Assembly (NCBI GenBank): GCA_024742475.1
Contig: JANSYI010000013.1
Coordinates: forward strand, 1 to 64,000
Direction of reading: 5' to 3'
From: a bacterium
GTDB taxonomy: Bacteria; Myxococcota_A; Polyangia; Nannocystales; Nannocystaceae
Length of the DNA stretch: 64,000 nucleotides
The position numbers were made by a program, and so were the translations under genes. Shown piece after piece: positions 54,050 to 62,698 of this stretch; the first letter of the stretch is position 1; every line of letters begins with the position of its first letter. The notes beneath the pieces were generated by a model. That model had not been told where the DNA came from. It worked only from the letters and a program-made list of their open reading frames with translations, and did no database searches.

Positions 54050-57000
54050 ATGTCCGGCGACTTCACTCGGTCGACATTCGACCCCAAGAAGAACTTCAGC
54101 GCGGTGTTGCACGAGGCCGGCGGCCTCGTCGTCGACGCGGACCTCAACGAGCAGCGCCACATCGAGCACCACGACGCTCGACAGGCCCGCATCGACATCA
54201 TCGGCCGAGCGGGCGCCCCCGAGGGCAATGCGGGGCTCGAGGTCACGCCCGCGGGCACCGACCTCACCATCGGAGCCGGTCGCTACTACCTCGACGGTAT
54301 TCGCATCGAGTGGCCCGAGGACGTCGCGTTCAGCGAGCAAGTCCACGAGCCCGAGATACCGACCGATCCGGGGCTCTACCTCGCGGTGCTGCACGTCTGG
54401 GAGCGGCCCGTCGATGCGATCTCCGACCCGACGATCCGCGAGGTCGCCCTCGGTGGCCCTGCGCCATCGGTGCGCACCGAAGTGGTCGCGCAAGTCGAGC
54501 TCCTTCCGGTCACGTCCGACTCGGCCACGCCGACGTGCGCGACCGAGTTCCCCGAGTGGGATGCTCTGCTCGCCGCAACACCGCCTCGCATGCAGGTTCG
54601 ACTGGCCGAGGGCTCCTCCGACGACCCGTGCAGCATCCCCGAGGACGCAGGTTATCGCGGGCTGGAGAACCGCCTGTATCGGGTGGAAGTCCACGACGGC
54701 AACTTCGACCCGACCCACCCCGGGGCCGAAGACGCCAGCATCGCGCCGTCGTTTCTGTGGAGTCGGGACAACGGGTCGACAGTCGCCTCTTGGATCGCCC
54801 ACGACGGTGCGGTCCGGGTCACGATCGATCGCCTCGGGCCGGGAGGCACCCAAGGCTTCGCCCCCGGAGACCGCATCGAGCTGACGCACGATGGCTGGCT
54901 GCTCAGCGAACGACCGGGTCTCATCGCCATCGTCGCGGAGGTCGACGCCACGGTGCTCACCCTCGAAGATCCCGGCGGGACGCTCGGCGGCGAGCTAGCC
55001 ACGACGTTCGGCGACGCGATCCGCCCCAGGGTCCGCCGCTGGGACAGCCCACAGCCGCGCGCGCTCGCCGTGGCGCCCGCCGAGCTCGGCGTCGGGGACG
55101 TGACCGCGGATGGTTGGATTCGACTCGAGGCAGGCATCGAGGTCCGCTTCGACGACGGCATCGCGCGAACCGGCGACTACTGGGAGCTGCCGGCGCGCAC
55201 GGCCGCACTGCCCGGCACCACCGACCGTCAACTCGACTGGCCGTACGACGCGGGAGCTGGAGCGTACGAATGGCGGGGCCCCGATGGGGTCGCCCACCAC
55301 TACGGGCGCCTGGCCGTACTTCAGCTCGGCGGTGGCGGGTGGTCACTGCTCGACGACTGCCGCCCGACGTTTCCGCCGCTGACCGAACTTCCGCAACCGG
55401 GGGGCAACGGAAGCTGCGGCGAGATTGCGGTCGAGCCGGGCACCGACGTGATCAACCTGCTGCTCGGACTCGACGCGGCGGTCCTCGACGACGACGGGGC
55501 GCTGGTTCCCGGTCCTGCCGGGGACTCGCTGGCGCTGTGCTTCCGTCCGGGCGACCACCCGATCGGCAACCTGGCGTTTGCCCGCTGGCGATCGCTGCGG
55601 CTCACGGGTCTGCAGACCCGGGCGGTCACCCTCCACGGTCGGCTGCGGGTCCGCAGGTCCGCCAATGTCGAGCTTCGCGGCTTGCGGGTGATCGACCTCG
55701 GCCTCGAGGGCCAGCGGCTGCCCGCGGTGGACGACGACGGTGACGCGGCGTTCCGCTGGCGCACCCGCGTGGTCGAGGTGCGGCAGTCGACGGACGTGAC
55801 CATCGAGCGCATCGAGGTCCAGTACGTCGACCCACGCTGGCGCCTCAAGGACGGGCAGGCACTGCACGTGTCCGACGCTCGCGACGTCCGGATCCGCGAC
55901 TGCGTGATTTCGGCTCCCCGTGGGCAGAACGGGATCCGGGTGCAGGACGCCGACCGAGCGATGATCGAGGGCAACCGGGTGCTGCAGGACTGGGCCCAGT
56001 CCCTCGCCCTCGACGGGCTCAGCGGGCCGGAGCGCCGAGAGCTGGCGTCGTGGGCCGGCCGGTTGGTGTTCGACTTCGGCAGCGTGCACGCGCGCACCGA
56101 TCGCTATGCTCGCTTCGAGCTCCACCACAGCCAGCGCGTCCACGATCGCCGCGCGTACCGAGTGGGCTTCGGGCCCGGAGGCGAACGCTACTGGGCCGCC
56201 CGGGCCACCGTCCTGGGCTTCTCGTCACGCACGCTGCCGACGGGGCTCGACGCGCGGCGGTCACAGCTGGACCAGGGGGCGGCGTCGCTCATGCGGCAGG
56301 TCGCGGACAGCTGGGACTTCTCAAATCTGCTCCCAGCGGGCACGTCGACCGACGCCGGCGACCTGCAGGTCTCGCGGCACATCTTGCAGCATGAGGTCCA
56401 GACGCGACGGGCAGCCCTGGGCGCGGCGCTGCTCTCGGGCGGCGCGTCTCGGCCCGGACGCCGACCCGGCCGTGGTCGCAACCCGTTCGGCACGCTGGTC
56501 AACCGCATGCGCGCAACGCCCCTGCTGGCCGCTCTACGCGAGCGGCTGATCACCGAGGGCCGCTGGGTCGTCGGGCTGGGCGGTACGGGCATCCGGGTGG
56601 CTCGCACGCGGGCAGCTGACGTCTTGCGAGGCACGATCTGCATCCGCGACAACTGGGTGGAGAACTTTCCCGTGGGCATCGACGGAACCTGGAAGCAAGA
56701 ACACGTGGCGCAGGACGACATCCAGCGCCTGGACATCGTGGGCAACGCGCTGCGTCTGCACTCCCCACTCCTCCCACTGCAGCGCGGAGGCATCATCGCC
56801 GGCGGCGCCCGGCGGGTGCGCGTCGACGACAACGACATCGACGTGCGCGAGGGCAGCAGCCACAGCATCAACCGGTCGCGAGGATGGTTCGTCGGCGTCG
56901 ACGGGATCCGGATCCGCGGCCGGGTGGGCGCATGGGTCGGCGTTCGAGGCAACCACGTCCGCGGCTGCGCGGTCGGTCTGCGCTCGGTCCACAACGACGC

Positions 57001-57085
57001 CGTCGACCCGATCGACACCAGCCCCACCCGCGTTCTGACCGTCACCGACAACGCCTACGTGGGCTGCGATTTCGATACGCTCTAA
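54050..57085 (+). CDS. DUF6519-type beta-helix protein, probable fibre or surface module of the baseplate
   Basis: The 1011-residue protein opens with FTRSTFDPKKNFSAVLHEAG, then GLVVDADLNEQRHIEHHDAR, the DUF6519 opening that accompanies tail-like loci. A beta-rich region of about 450 residues follows, then a right-handed parallel beta-helix with strands such as VELRGLRVIDLGLEGQ, VTIERIEVQYVDPRW, VRIRDCVISAPRGQNGIRV and AMIEGNRVLQDWAQ. An Arg/Gly-rich insertion (RPGRRPGRGRNPFG) interrupts it near residue 805. Pectate-lyase-like helices occur in tail spikes that bind or cut glycans. It is the last gene of the operon; the 195 bases after it hold no gene and no clear terminator. Confidence 0.75.
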   Translation: MSGDFTRSTFDPKKNFSAVLHEAGGLVVDADLNEQRHIEHHDARQARIDIIGRAGAPEGNAGLEVTPAGTDLTIGAGRYYLDGIRIEWPEDVAFSEQVHEPEIPTDPGLYLAVLHVWERPVDAISDPTIREVALGGPAPSVRTEVVAQVELLPVTSDSATPTCATEFPEWDALLAATPPRMQVRLAEGSSDDPCSIPEDAGYRGLENRLYRVEVHDGNFDPTHPGAEDASIAPSFLWSRDNGSTVASWIAHDGAVRVTIDRLGPGGTQGFAPGDRIELTHDGWLLSERPGLIAIVAEVDATVLTLEDPGGTLGGELATTFGDAIRPRVRRWDSPQPRALAVAPAELGVGDVTADGWIRLEAGIEVRFDDGIARTGDYWELPARTAALPGTTDRQLDWPYDAGAGAYEWRGPDGVAHHYGRLAVLQLGGGGWSLLDDCRPTFPPLTELPQPGGNGSCGEIAVEPGTDVINLLLGLDAAVLDDDGALVPGPAGDSLALCFRPGDHPIGNLAFARWRSLRLTGLQTRAVTLHGRLRVRRSANVELRGLRVIDLGLEGQRLPAVDDDGDAAFRWRTRVVEVRQSTDVTIERIEVQYVDPRWRLKDGQALHVSDARDVRIRDCVISAPRGQNGIRVQDADRAMIEGNRVLQDWAQSLALDGLSGPERRELASWAGRLVFDFGSVHARTDRYARFELHHSQRVHDRRAYRVGFGPGGERYWAARATVLGFSSRTLPTGLDARRSQLDQGAASLMRQVADSWDFSNLLPAGTSTDAGDLQVSRHILQHEVQTRRAALGAALLSGGASRPGRRPGRGRNPFGTLVNRMRATPLLAALRERLITEGRWVVGLGGTGIRVARTRAADVLRGTICIRDNWVENFPVGIDGTWKQEHVAQDDIQRLDIVGNALRLHSPLLPLQRGGIIAGGARRVRVDDNDIDVREGSSHSINRSRGWFVGVDGIRIRGRVGAWVGVRGNHVRGCAVGLRSVHNDAVDPIDTSPTRVLTVTDNAYVGCDFDTL

Positions 57086-57280
57086 GGACGGAGCGTGCTA
57101 GATTCTCGGCACCAGAGAGCCGGTTGAAGTGGCGAATACGAGGTAACTCGATCAAGACGGAACGGTTCCCCGTGCATGACGGGATAGGGTCGGACTACGG
57201 GACGGCCCATTTTATTTTGGTTGCGACGGTATCGGGCAGCTCGCAGGTCGGCCCCACGTACGCTGCTACGCTCTCTCGCA

Positions 57281-58468
57281 GTGCCTGGAGGACCCGCGAG
57301 CGCTCGCCGATGGCTCTTCGGCCTCGCCCTCGCGTTCGCTTGCGGGCCTCGCGACACCGGGCCGTGCTTCTCGCGCGACTGGGTTCACCCCATACCCGAC
57401 GCGAGGCGCTTCTGTGGCGTCGGCGTGCTCCCCGAGGGCGAGTTCGGTGTGTATGTGGATGGGCCCGACGGTCCGTCACTGCAGGTCTTCGGTCCAGATG
57501 CCGCACTTCTCGCGGACCGGCCGCTGCCAGCGCTCGGTGGGTTCGGGACCTGCCTGTCGATCGCGACGGATCCTGCCGGCGGCTGGTGGCTCACCGCCAT
57601 GCCGCCCTCGCTCAACGGCGACGCTCGGCCCGCGTCGCTCCATCGACTCCCTCACCGCGACGCCACGTTCACGAGCACGCCGATTGCTGTCGACGACGAT
57701 GCTTTCCTCTCCACGGTGGTCGCCGTCCCTGGCGGTGTCATGGTCGGTGGCAGCCACGCCCCACCTGGCGAGCCCGCGAGAGTCTCTCTCGCCATCACGT
57801 TCGACGAGGACCTCACAGAGGAGGTTCGATGGGACTCGAACGACCTCGGGCACATTGTGCGCCTAGAGCGTCTGGATGGCGCCCCAATCGCCTTGGCCCA
57901 GGAGCCGTCCATCGACTATGGCGACGCCTTCATCCTTCGTTTCGCCAACCCCGGAGAGCCGCCGACCTGGATCCGGGAGGTCGGAACCCTGGGCGACGCC
58001 CACGACGCGATTCAGGACCTCGCGACGACCGATGACTCCGTGTTCCTGTTCAAGACCTCGCGCGAAGCCGTCCCTGGATCAGAACCGTTCGTCCCCGGTG
58101 ACCCGTCGACCCTTCCCCCTCAGCAGTCGCGTTCGGTGGTCGAAGCGCGCGACTCGAACGGCGACGTGTTGTGGACGCACGAGGTCATCGACGACAAAGT
58201 CGACGTGGCGAGCATCGCTGCGACGGAAGAGACCACCCTCGCTTGGCGCGGCGCCATCACCTTCCCCCCTGATCCCGGAGGGCTCGAACTCTCCGCGTTC
58301 GAGGTCTTGAACGCGGACGGGGAATGCACATGCGCGTTCGAGAGTCCGATTCTCGGTCGGATCGTCGACATCGAAGCTTTGCACGGCGAGCCCGCGGGCT
58401 CGTTCATCGTCACGAGTGAGCTCGACCAGACGTTCAAACTCTCCCGGGTGCGGGTGCTCCAGCAGTAG
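57281..58468 (+). CDS. lipoprotein of unknown function
   Basis: From GTG 57281 the product has 395 residues: signal ending in GLALAFAC. The body is beta-rich and repeating, with GFGTCLSIATDPAGGWWLT, DAFLSTVVAVPGGVMVGGS, DLGHIVRLERLDGAPIALA and DVASIAATEETTLAWRGAIT. The spacing suggests a propeller of five to seven blades. A TTG at 57221 would lengthen the N-terminus without improving the signal. It lies downstream of the baseplate operon on the same strand but 195 bases away. No link to the injection system can be shown. Confidence 0.6.
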   Translation: MPGGPASARRWLFGLALAFACGPRDTGPCFSRDWVHPIPDARRFCGVGVLPEGEFGVYVDGPDGPSLQVFGPDAALLADRPLPALGGFGTCLSIATDPAGGWWLTAMPPSLNGDARPASLHRLPHRDATFTSTPIAVDDDAFLSTVVAVPGGVMVGGSHAPPGEPARVSLAITFDEDLTEEVRWDSNDLGHIVRLERLDGAPIALAQEPSIDYGDAFILRFANPGEPPTWIREVGTLGDAHDAIQDLATTDDSVFLFKTSREAVPGSEPFVPGDPSTLPPQQSRSVVEARDSNGDVLWTHEVIDDKVDVASIAATEETTLAWRGAITFPPDPGGLELSAFEVLNADGECTCAFESPILGRIVDIEALHGEPAGSFIVTSELDQTFKLSRVRVLQQ

Positions 58469-58507
58469 TGCTTCGCCACCGGCTGCTCACGGTCGACTCG
58501 TCCGCAC

Positions 58508-59300
58508 TCAAGACATCTGATCCACTCCCCTCTTGCCGTGCGCCCGGATCCCGGCCAGGAGGTCGGCCATGTCCTCCTTCAGCATCGCGTCCAACTCCTC
58601 GGAGATCGCGGCTTCGAGAATGGGAACGAACTCCAGCCACGCGATCCTTGCCATTCCTGCAAGAACGGCCTCGCGGACGCTCCGCCGCTGGTCGCGAAGC
58701 CCCTCGGCATAGTCCTTCGGAATCGCTCCCCAGAACCCGTCGAAGATCGCCCCGTAGCCACGGAGCGCCAAGACCCGGCTCCCTTCGTCCCCCGAACGCA
58801 TCAACTCTCTGAGGTCGAGCAGGCTGTACATGGACAGTTGTCGCTGCAACATCGCGATGAACTGCAGATGCGCAGCGTGTTCCCTACTCTTCACCACCGC
58901 GTAGGAAACCTCGACGTAGTGGTCGTCGACGAACCTGAGCTCATGCTGCGGTGCGTCGAAACGCAGAATCACCTCGTACAGTGGGTCTCCGTTGGACGGC
59001 TCCAGCCGCCCCTCGACGACTCCTCCAAGGCCACGTGCGCAGGCTACGAACCGGTCTTCTGGAGTTCCCCCGAGCCCCAATCGTCAGGTCGTCGCAGACG
59101 ACGAGTTCGAGTCTCTTCCCCGCAAGCGTCATCCATCTCCACTGTCGGGCATGTTGACCCAAGTCCTTCTCCTCCATGAAGTGGACCTCGACGCCCTCAT
59201 CCCACAACGCCTCGACCCAAGCCTCGACACCTTCGAAGAACCTCGGGTCTGGGTCGTTGGGCGGGTGCCGAGAAAGCAGGTGTGCTTCGCGCATCGTCAT
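58508..59300 (-). pseudogene. HEAT-like array member 1, frameshifted
   Basis: A frame from ATG 59300 encodes SRHPPNDPDPRFFEGVEAWV and runs to ELVVCDDLTI near 59081. It then loses coding character, while a second frame begins with GLGGTPEDRFVACARGLGG and runs to 58508. Dropping one G from the GGGG run at 59075-59078 joins them into one protein of about 263 residues. The joined product has an N-terminal alpha/beta part and HEAT-like helices (REAVLAGMARIAWLEFVPIL). It may be a broken gene, a sequencing error or a phase-variable gene. It is the last member of the minus-strand array. Confidence 0.6.
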
Positions 59301-59332
59301 CCTCGTGAGTCCCTGGCAGCCCAATGCACCCT

Positions 59333-59890
59333 TCATTCGCACATCTGCAAGACGTTCGAGATCATCCGCCGCAGCCGAGGGTCCTCCTCAGCCTCCATTA
59401 CCACACGCAGCGCGGGAGAGAACGCCAGCGCAGGGACGAGTGAGATCGCGACGACCGCCTGCTTCCTGGTCGTGATATCCGACGACTCGAGTGCTCTCAC
59501 AAAAAACTCGACGGTCTCATGGTCCAGCACCTCCGTGAACATTGCGACGGTGACCAGAAGCGAAGAAACGGGGGGGTCGGTCTGGCTGAGCTTCAAGAGC
59601 AGCTCGTCGCGCGTCCAGACATCCTGCGCGCAGCCAGCCGAAACTGCGTCCACGAAGCGCTCAGACCCGGCCACGTTCAGGATCACATAGGGATAATCAG
59701 GCTCCGAGAAGAACCGGAGACGACCCTCGTCGGAGCGACTGTGGAGAATCGTCTGCCCACCGTTCGCCCGAACGTCCAGACTCGACTCGACGACGTCTGC
59801 CTGCCAGCGGATCGCCATTACCCGGCTGCCTTCGAGCGACAGCTCCGAGGGCGAAAGAACTCGCAGCGCGAATGTTCTTTCGACCGTCAT
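59333..59890 (-). CDS. HEAT-like array member 2
   Basis: The 185-residue intact product has an N-terminal beta-rich half (RVMAIRWQADVVESSLDVR and LRFFSEPDYPYVILNVAGSE). Two HEAT-like helical hairpins follow: VSSLLVTVAMFTEVLDHETV with EFFVRALESSDITTRKQAVV, and LVPALAFSPALRVVMEAEED with RLRRMISNVL. It is cytoplasmic, with no signal. Layout matches the members on both sides, so it is a paralogue that has lost or never had the first segment. Partner unknown; HEAT hairpins bind proteins. Confidence 0.6.
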   Translation of the reverse strand: MTVERTFALRVLSPSELSLEGSRVMAIRWQADVVESSLDVRANGGQTILHSRSDEGRLRFFSEPDYPYVILNVAGSERFVDAVSAGCAQDVWTRDELLLKLSQTDPPVSSLLVTVAMFTEVLDHETVEFFVRALESSDITTRKQAVVAISLVPALAFSPALRVVMEAEEDPRLRRMISNVLQMCE

Positions 59891-59952
59891 TTAGAAAGCA
59901 GTCCGCATCCAGGCTCGGAGTTCGCGCTCGAATCGCTGCGTTGCACCAAGAG

Positions 59953-61614
59953 TCACACCTCCATCAGGTCTTTCGAAACGATTTCAACGCCGTATCGCGC
60001 CTGGGCGGCGCTCCTGCCACGAAAGTACTCGGGTGCTCGCTTCCGGTCAGCAACAACGCAGTTCACAGCGGAGCGTGCGCGAGCGTCGCAGAGCCGCCCC
60101 CACGTGGCAGCCGAGACGCGACTCTCGACTTCTGCCCACGCCTGCTCCAAGTCGCTCTCGGACAGAAACCAAAATGCGTTTGCAGGTTCCGGCCACTCGA
60201 CGTCTCCGATCTGCCAGATCGCCTCGATGTAGTGATAGCAGATTACCCCCTCGTCGCGAACCTCCACCGCGTCGAATCCACGAAATTCCGCGTCGGAGAA
60301 CGCGACGTTTCGAGACGCGTAGTCAGCTGTCCACTCGTCGGGGTCACCAGGGACGGGGGCAGGACGCTGACGTTCGAACACGACATCTCTCGAAGACTCG
60401 ACATCCCAGTTCGACAGAAAACGAGAAAGCCGGTTCCGACATACGGTGCCGTTGTCCCCGACAGCGATGCTCAGACCAACGATCGGCACCCAAGGGGCAA
60501 GGGTCGATTGAAACAGGGGATGATCCGCCGTGGTCACGAGTCTGTGCAACCGTTCGATCGGCTCCGAAACGAGCCCGCGCTCCAGCGCACGCGCCGCGTA
60601 GATGTGCCCTCGGCGGACTCTCGCGTTCACGTCCACGCTGGGCGGCGACGACAGTAGCTGGAGAGCCCGTTGAGCCAAGGGGTCCTCAGAGGACCAGCGT
60701 CCCAAGTAGTCCAGAATTTCGCTGCCCTCTCCAAGGATGAGGTCGGCGGCAACGAGTGTTGCGAATGCAGAGACGAACTCAATGCCATGATCACGACTTT
60801 CGTCAAGCGCATCCTTTCGCAACAGCACCCACGCCTCTTCACCAGCTTCTTTCCACCGGAGGACGCCGTCGCGATCGCCCCTGTAGAAGCTTCGCAAGAT
60901 ACCGCGCGCCACTTCCACGTAGTTCCTCGGGCTAATGGCCTGGGATGGTGCTCGCGGAACGAACCTGAATCGATGTGAGCATAGGGATAGCCAGGGCATC
61001 TTGTGGTCGCTTTCAGGGGTACGCGTGAACGAGACCCGTTGGCTGAGCAGACCCAGCGACCGTCGCACCGCTTGTCGAAGCCGCCCGGGTTCCGTCCGTC
61101 CGTCCAACGCTCGCAACGGCTCGACGAAGGCCGCCCATCCGATGATCCCGGCCACCTCGGCTGCGGCCGTCGCGAGCTCGGGCGAGGTGCTTTGCAAGGC
61201 CGCAGTCACGACGTCGATCGTCTCCTGCGAGGGTGCGCGGGGTGCCGAGTAGCCGATCCGGTAGAGGACCGATGGTTCTGCCGAGTCGTCCATCGAGGCA
61301 CACAGCGTCTCATGCGACTCCGTCGCGATCATTCGGGTAACCACTCGAACCGACCGCGACAAGATTCGTTCTTCGGGAGCCTCGAGCCGGAGATATCGAA
61401 CAGCAGCCAGGTAGTCCTCCCAGAGTTCGACATGGCTCGTCTCGGGCTCGTCGGAAAAGCGCGTGACGCGATTCGTGTCCGACTCGTGATGCCCCGACTC
61501 GACAAACTCGAAACCGTGCTCGTCGAGTTCATCGATGCACGCGAAGAGTGCCTCTCGGAGCTGAGCACGCTCTGAGAAAGAATACCGAGGAACCAGGTAG
61601 TGTTCGGGGGCCAT
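59953..61614 (-). CDS. HEAT-like array member 3, long form with extra C-terminal domain
   Basis: The 553-residue protein starts MAPEHYLVPRYSFSERAQLR. The first 190 residues resemble the other members, with helix pairs such as TIDVVTAALQSTSPELATAA and EVAGIIGWAAFVEPLRALDG. The remaining 360 residues include another copy of the same layout (ISPRNYVEVARGILRSFYRG; FVSAFATLVAADLILGEGSE) and a final alpha/beta part, DDAVEVRDEGVICYHYIEAI-like. The gene looks like two array members fused head to tail. No signal peptide. Function unknown. Confidence 0.6.
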   Translation of the reverse strand: MAPEHYLVPRYSFSERAQLREALFACIDELDEHGFEFVESGHHESDTNRVTRFSDEPETSHVELWEDYLAAVRYLRLEAPEERILSRSVRVVTRMIATESHETLCASMDDSAEPSVLYRIGYSAPRAPSQETIDVVTAALQSTSPELATAAAEVAGIIGWAAFVEPLRALDGRTEPGRLRQAVRRSLGLLSQRVSFTRTPESDHKMPWLSLCSHRFRFVPRAPSQAISPRNYVEVARGILRSFYRGDRDGVLRWKEAGEEAWVLLRKDALDESRDHGIEFVSAFATLVAADLILGEGSEILDYLGRWSSEDPLAQRALQLLSSPPSVDVNARVRRGHIYAARALERGLVSEPIERLHRLVTTADHPLFQSTLAPWVPIVGLSIAVGDNGTVCRNRLSRFLSNWDVESSRDVVFERQRPAPVPGDPDEWTADYASRNVAFSDAEFRGFDAVEVRDEGVICYHYIEAIWQIGDVEWPEPANAFWFLSESDLEQAWAEVESRVSAATWGRLCDARARSAVNCVVADRKRAPEYFRGRSAAQARYGVEIVSKDLMEV

Positions 61615-61689
61615 CCGTCACAGCGTTCGAGAAGGGTCACGAGTTCGTCTCAGTCGAGCGGTGGCCGAGATGCGCCACCGAAGCTGAGC

Positions 61690-62247
61690 CTACGAGAAGC
61701 GCTCCAAGGCAGCCGCGGCGAGGCGACGGTTCTCGGGGTCGGATTCCGAGGACACGAGCCGACTGAGTAGGTCGACGCAACACGGCCACTCGAGGTAGCG
61801 AAGCCCAAGCAGCGCGCCGCGTCGCACCTCTCGCTCCATGGACGACAAGCCGTTCGCAAGCGCGCGCTCGAACCCGGGCTCGGACTTCTGTGGAGCGCCA
61901 ACGCCGATTGCGAAGTAGGCCAACGAGGAAGCCTCGTGGGTCGGCGCATGTTCCGGAAGCAGCAGCAGCGCAGCGTCGTCGAGGCTCTGGGACACGGCCG
62001 CGATCTCTCGACTGAGCTGGTGGTCCGGTTCGTCACCGTCGACCTCGATGAAGGGCATGCGAGAGATCTCTGCGAGCTCGACCCAAGAGACATACGTTCG
62101 AGGAGAGGCTTCGAACATCAGGGCATACGACCGCTCCTCGGGCTCCGCGCCCCCTCCCCTCGCGGAGAGCAAGGGCCACCGACGAGCATGGACAGCTTCG
62201 ACGAAGGAGTGTCGGGAGATTCCTGGGATCAGGCGTCGACTCGTCAT
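61690..62247 (-). CDS. HEAT-like array member 4
   Basis: From ATG 62247 the product has 185 residues. It begins RRLIPGISRHSFVEAVHARR and WPLLSARGG, similar in layout to VIPRGTPPYREFVDFCLAQR and WPLV in member 6. Then come YALMFEASPRTYVSWVELAE and the helical end ALANGLSSMEREVRRGALLG, LRYLEWPCCVDLLSRLVSSE. Its ATG overlaps by four bases the stop of a small upstream frame that ends at 62244, so it is coupled to it. Function unknown. Confidence 0.6.
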   Translation of the reverse strand: MTSRRLIPGISRHSFVEAVHARRWPLLSARGGGAEPEERSYALMFEASPRTYVSWVELAEISRMPFIEVDGDEPDHQLSREIAAVSQSLDDAALLLLPEHAPTHEASSLAYFAIGVGAPQKSEPGFERALANGLSSMEREVRRGALLGLRYLEWPCCVDLLSRLVSSESDPENRRLAAAALERFS

Positions 62248-62671
62248 GGTTGCACCGCCGCGCGTGAAGTCTCGACCCGGAGGGCGACGAGGGGAGCGCA
62301 CCGGTGGACCACGTCGACGAAGGGTTGCAGGGTTTCTGCTCGGCGGGTGGAAAACCGCGTCTCGAGGACGTCTGGCCTCCGAGCAACTCTCGGCTTGACG
62401 GTTCGGGCGATGCCATACCCGAGAACGGGCACGACCCGACGATCGGCCATCGGCGCTCGAAATCGCCCCAGCCGCTGGTTCAGTCTCGATAGCGCGTGGA
62501 GCCCAAGGTCTGGCACTCGGCTGCGACGACGACCTCGCACAGGAGGCGAACCCAGTCGTCCTCGCACTCGCCATACGGCATTGATGCTACCACCGTAGCG
62601 GGCACGACCGCGACGACGCCGCACGAAGTCCGTGATGAGCGAACGAGTCTCTGACGACAGACGAGAGGCAA
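62244..62671 (-). pseudogene. HEAT-like array member 5 remnant or two small overlapping frames
   Basis: Two minus-strand frames cover the gap between members 4 and 6. Frame a (62480-62671, with an inner ATG at 62581) contains ECEDDWVRLLCEVVVAAECQ and stops. Frame c (from GTG 62516 to 62244) contains LHALSRLNQRLGRFRAPMAD and ends in a TGA that overlaps the ATG of member 4 by four bases. Adding one G in the GGG run near 62505-62507 would join them. Codon choice in both frames looks coding. A decayed or frameshifted small gene is the best reading; no family is recognised. Confidence 0.35.
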
Positions 62672-62698
62672 GACCGCGTGGTCACGAATCTCGGGGTT

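Noticed and set aside
43359..57085. A prophage or temperate phage tail region
   Set aside because: No capsid, terminase, portal, integrase, lysis, tape measure or sheath genes and no attachment site were seen; operon layout is that of a baseplate module only.
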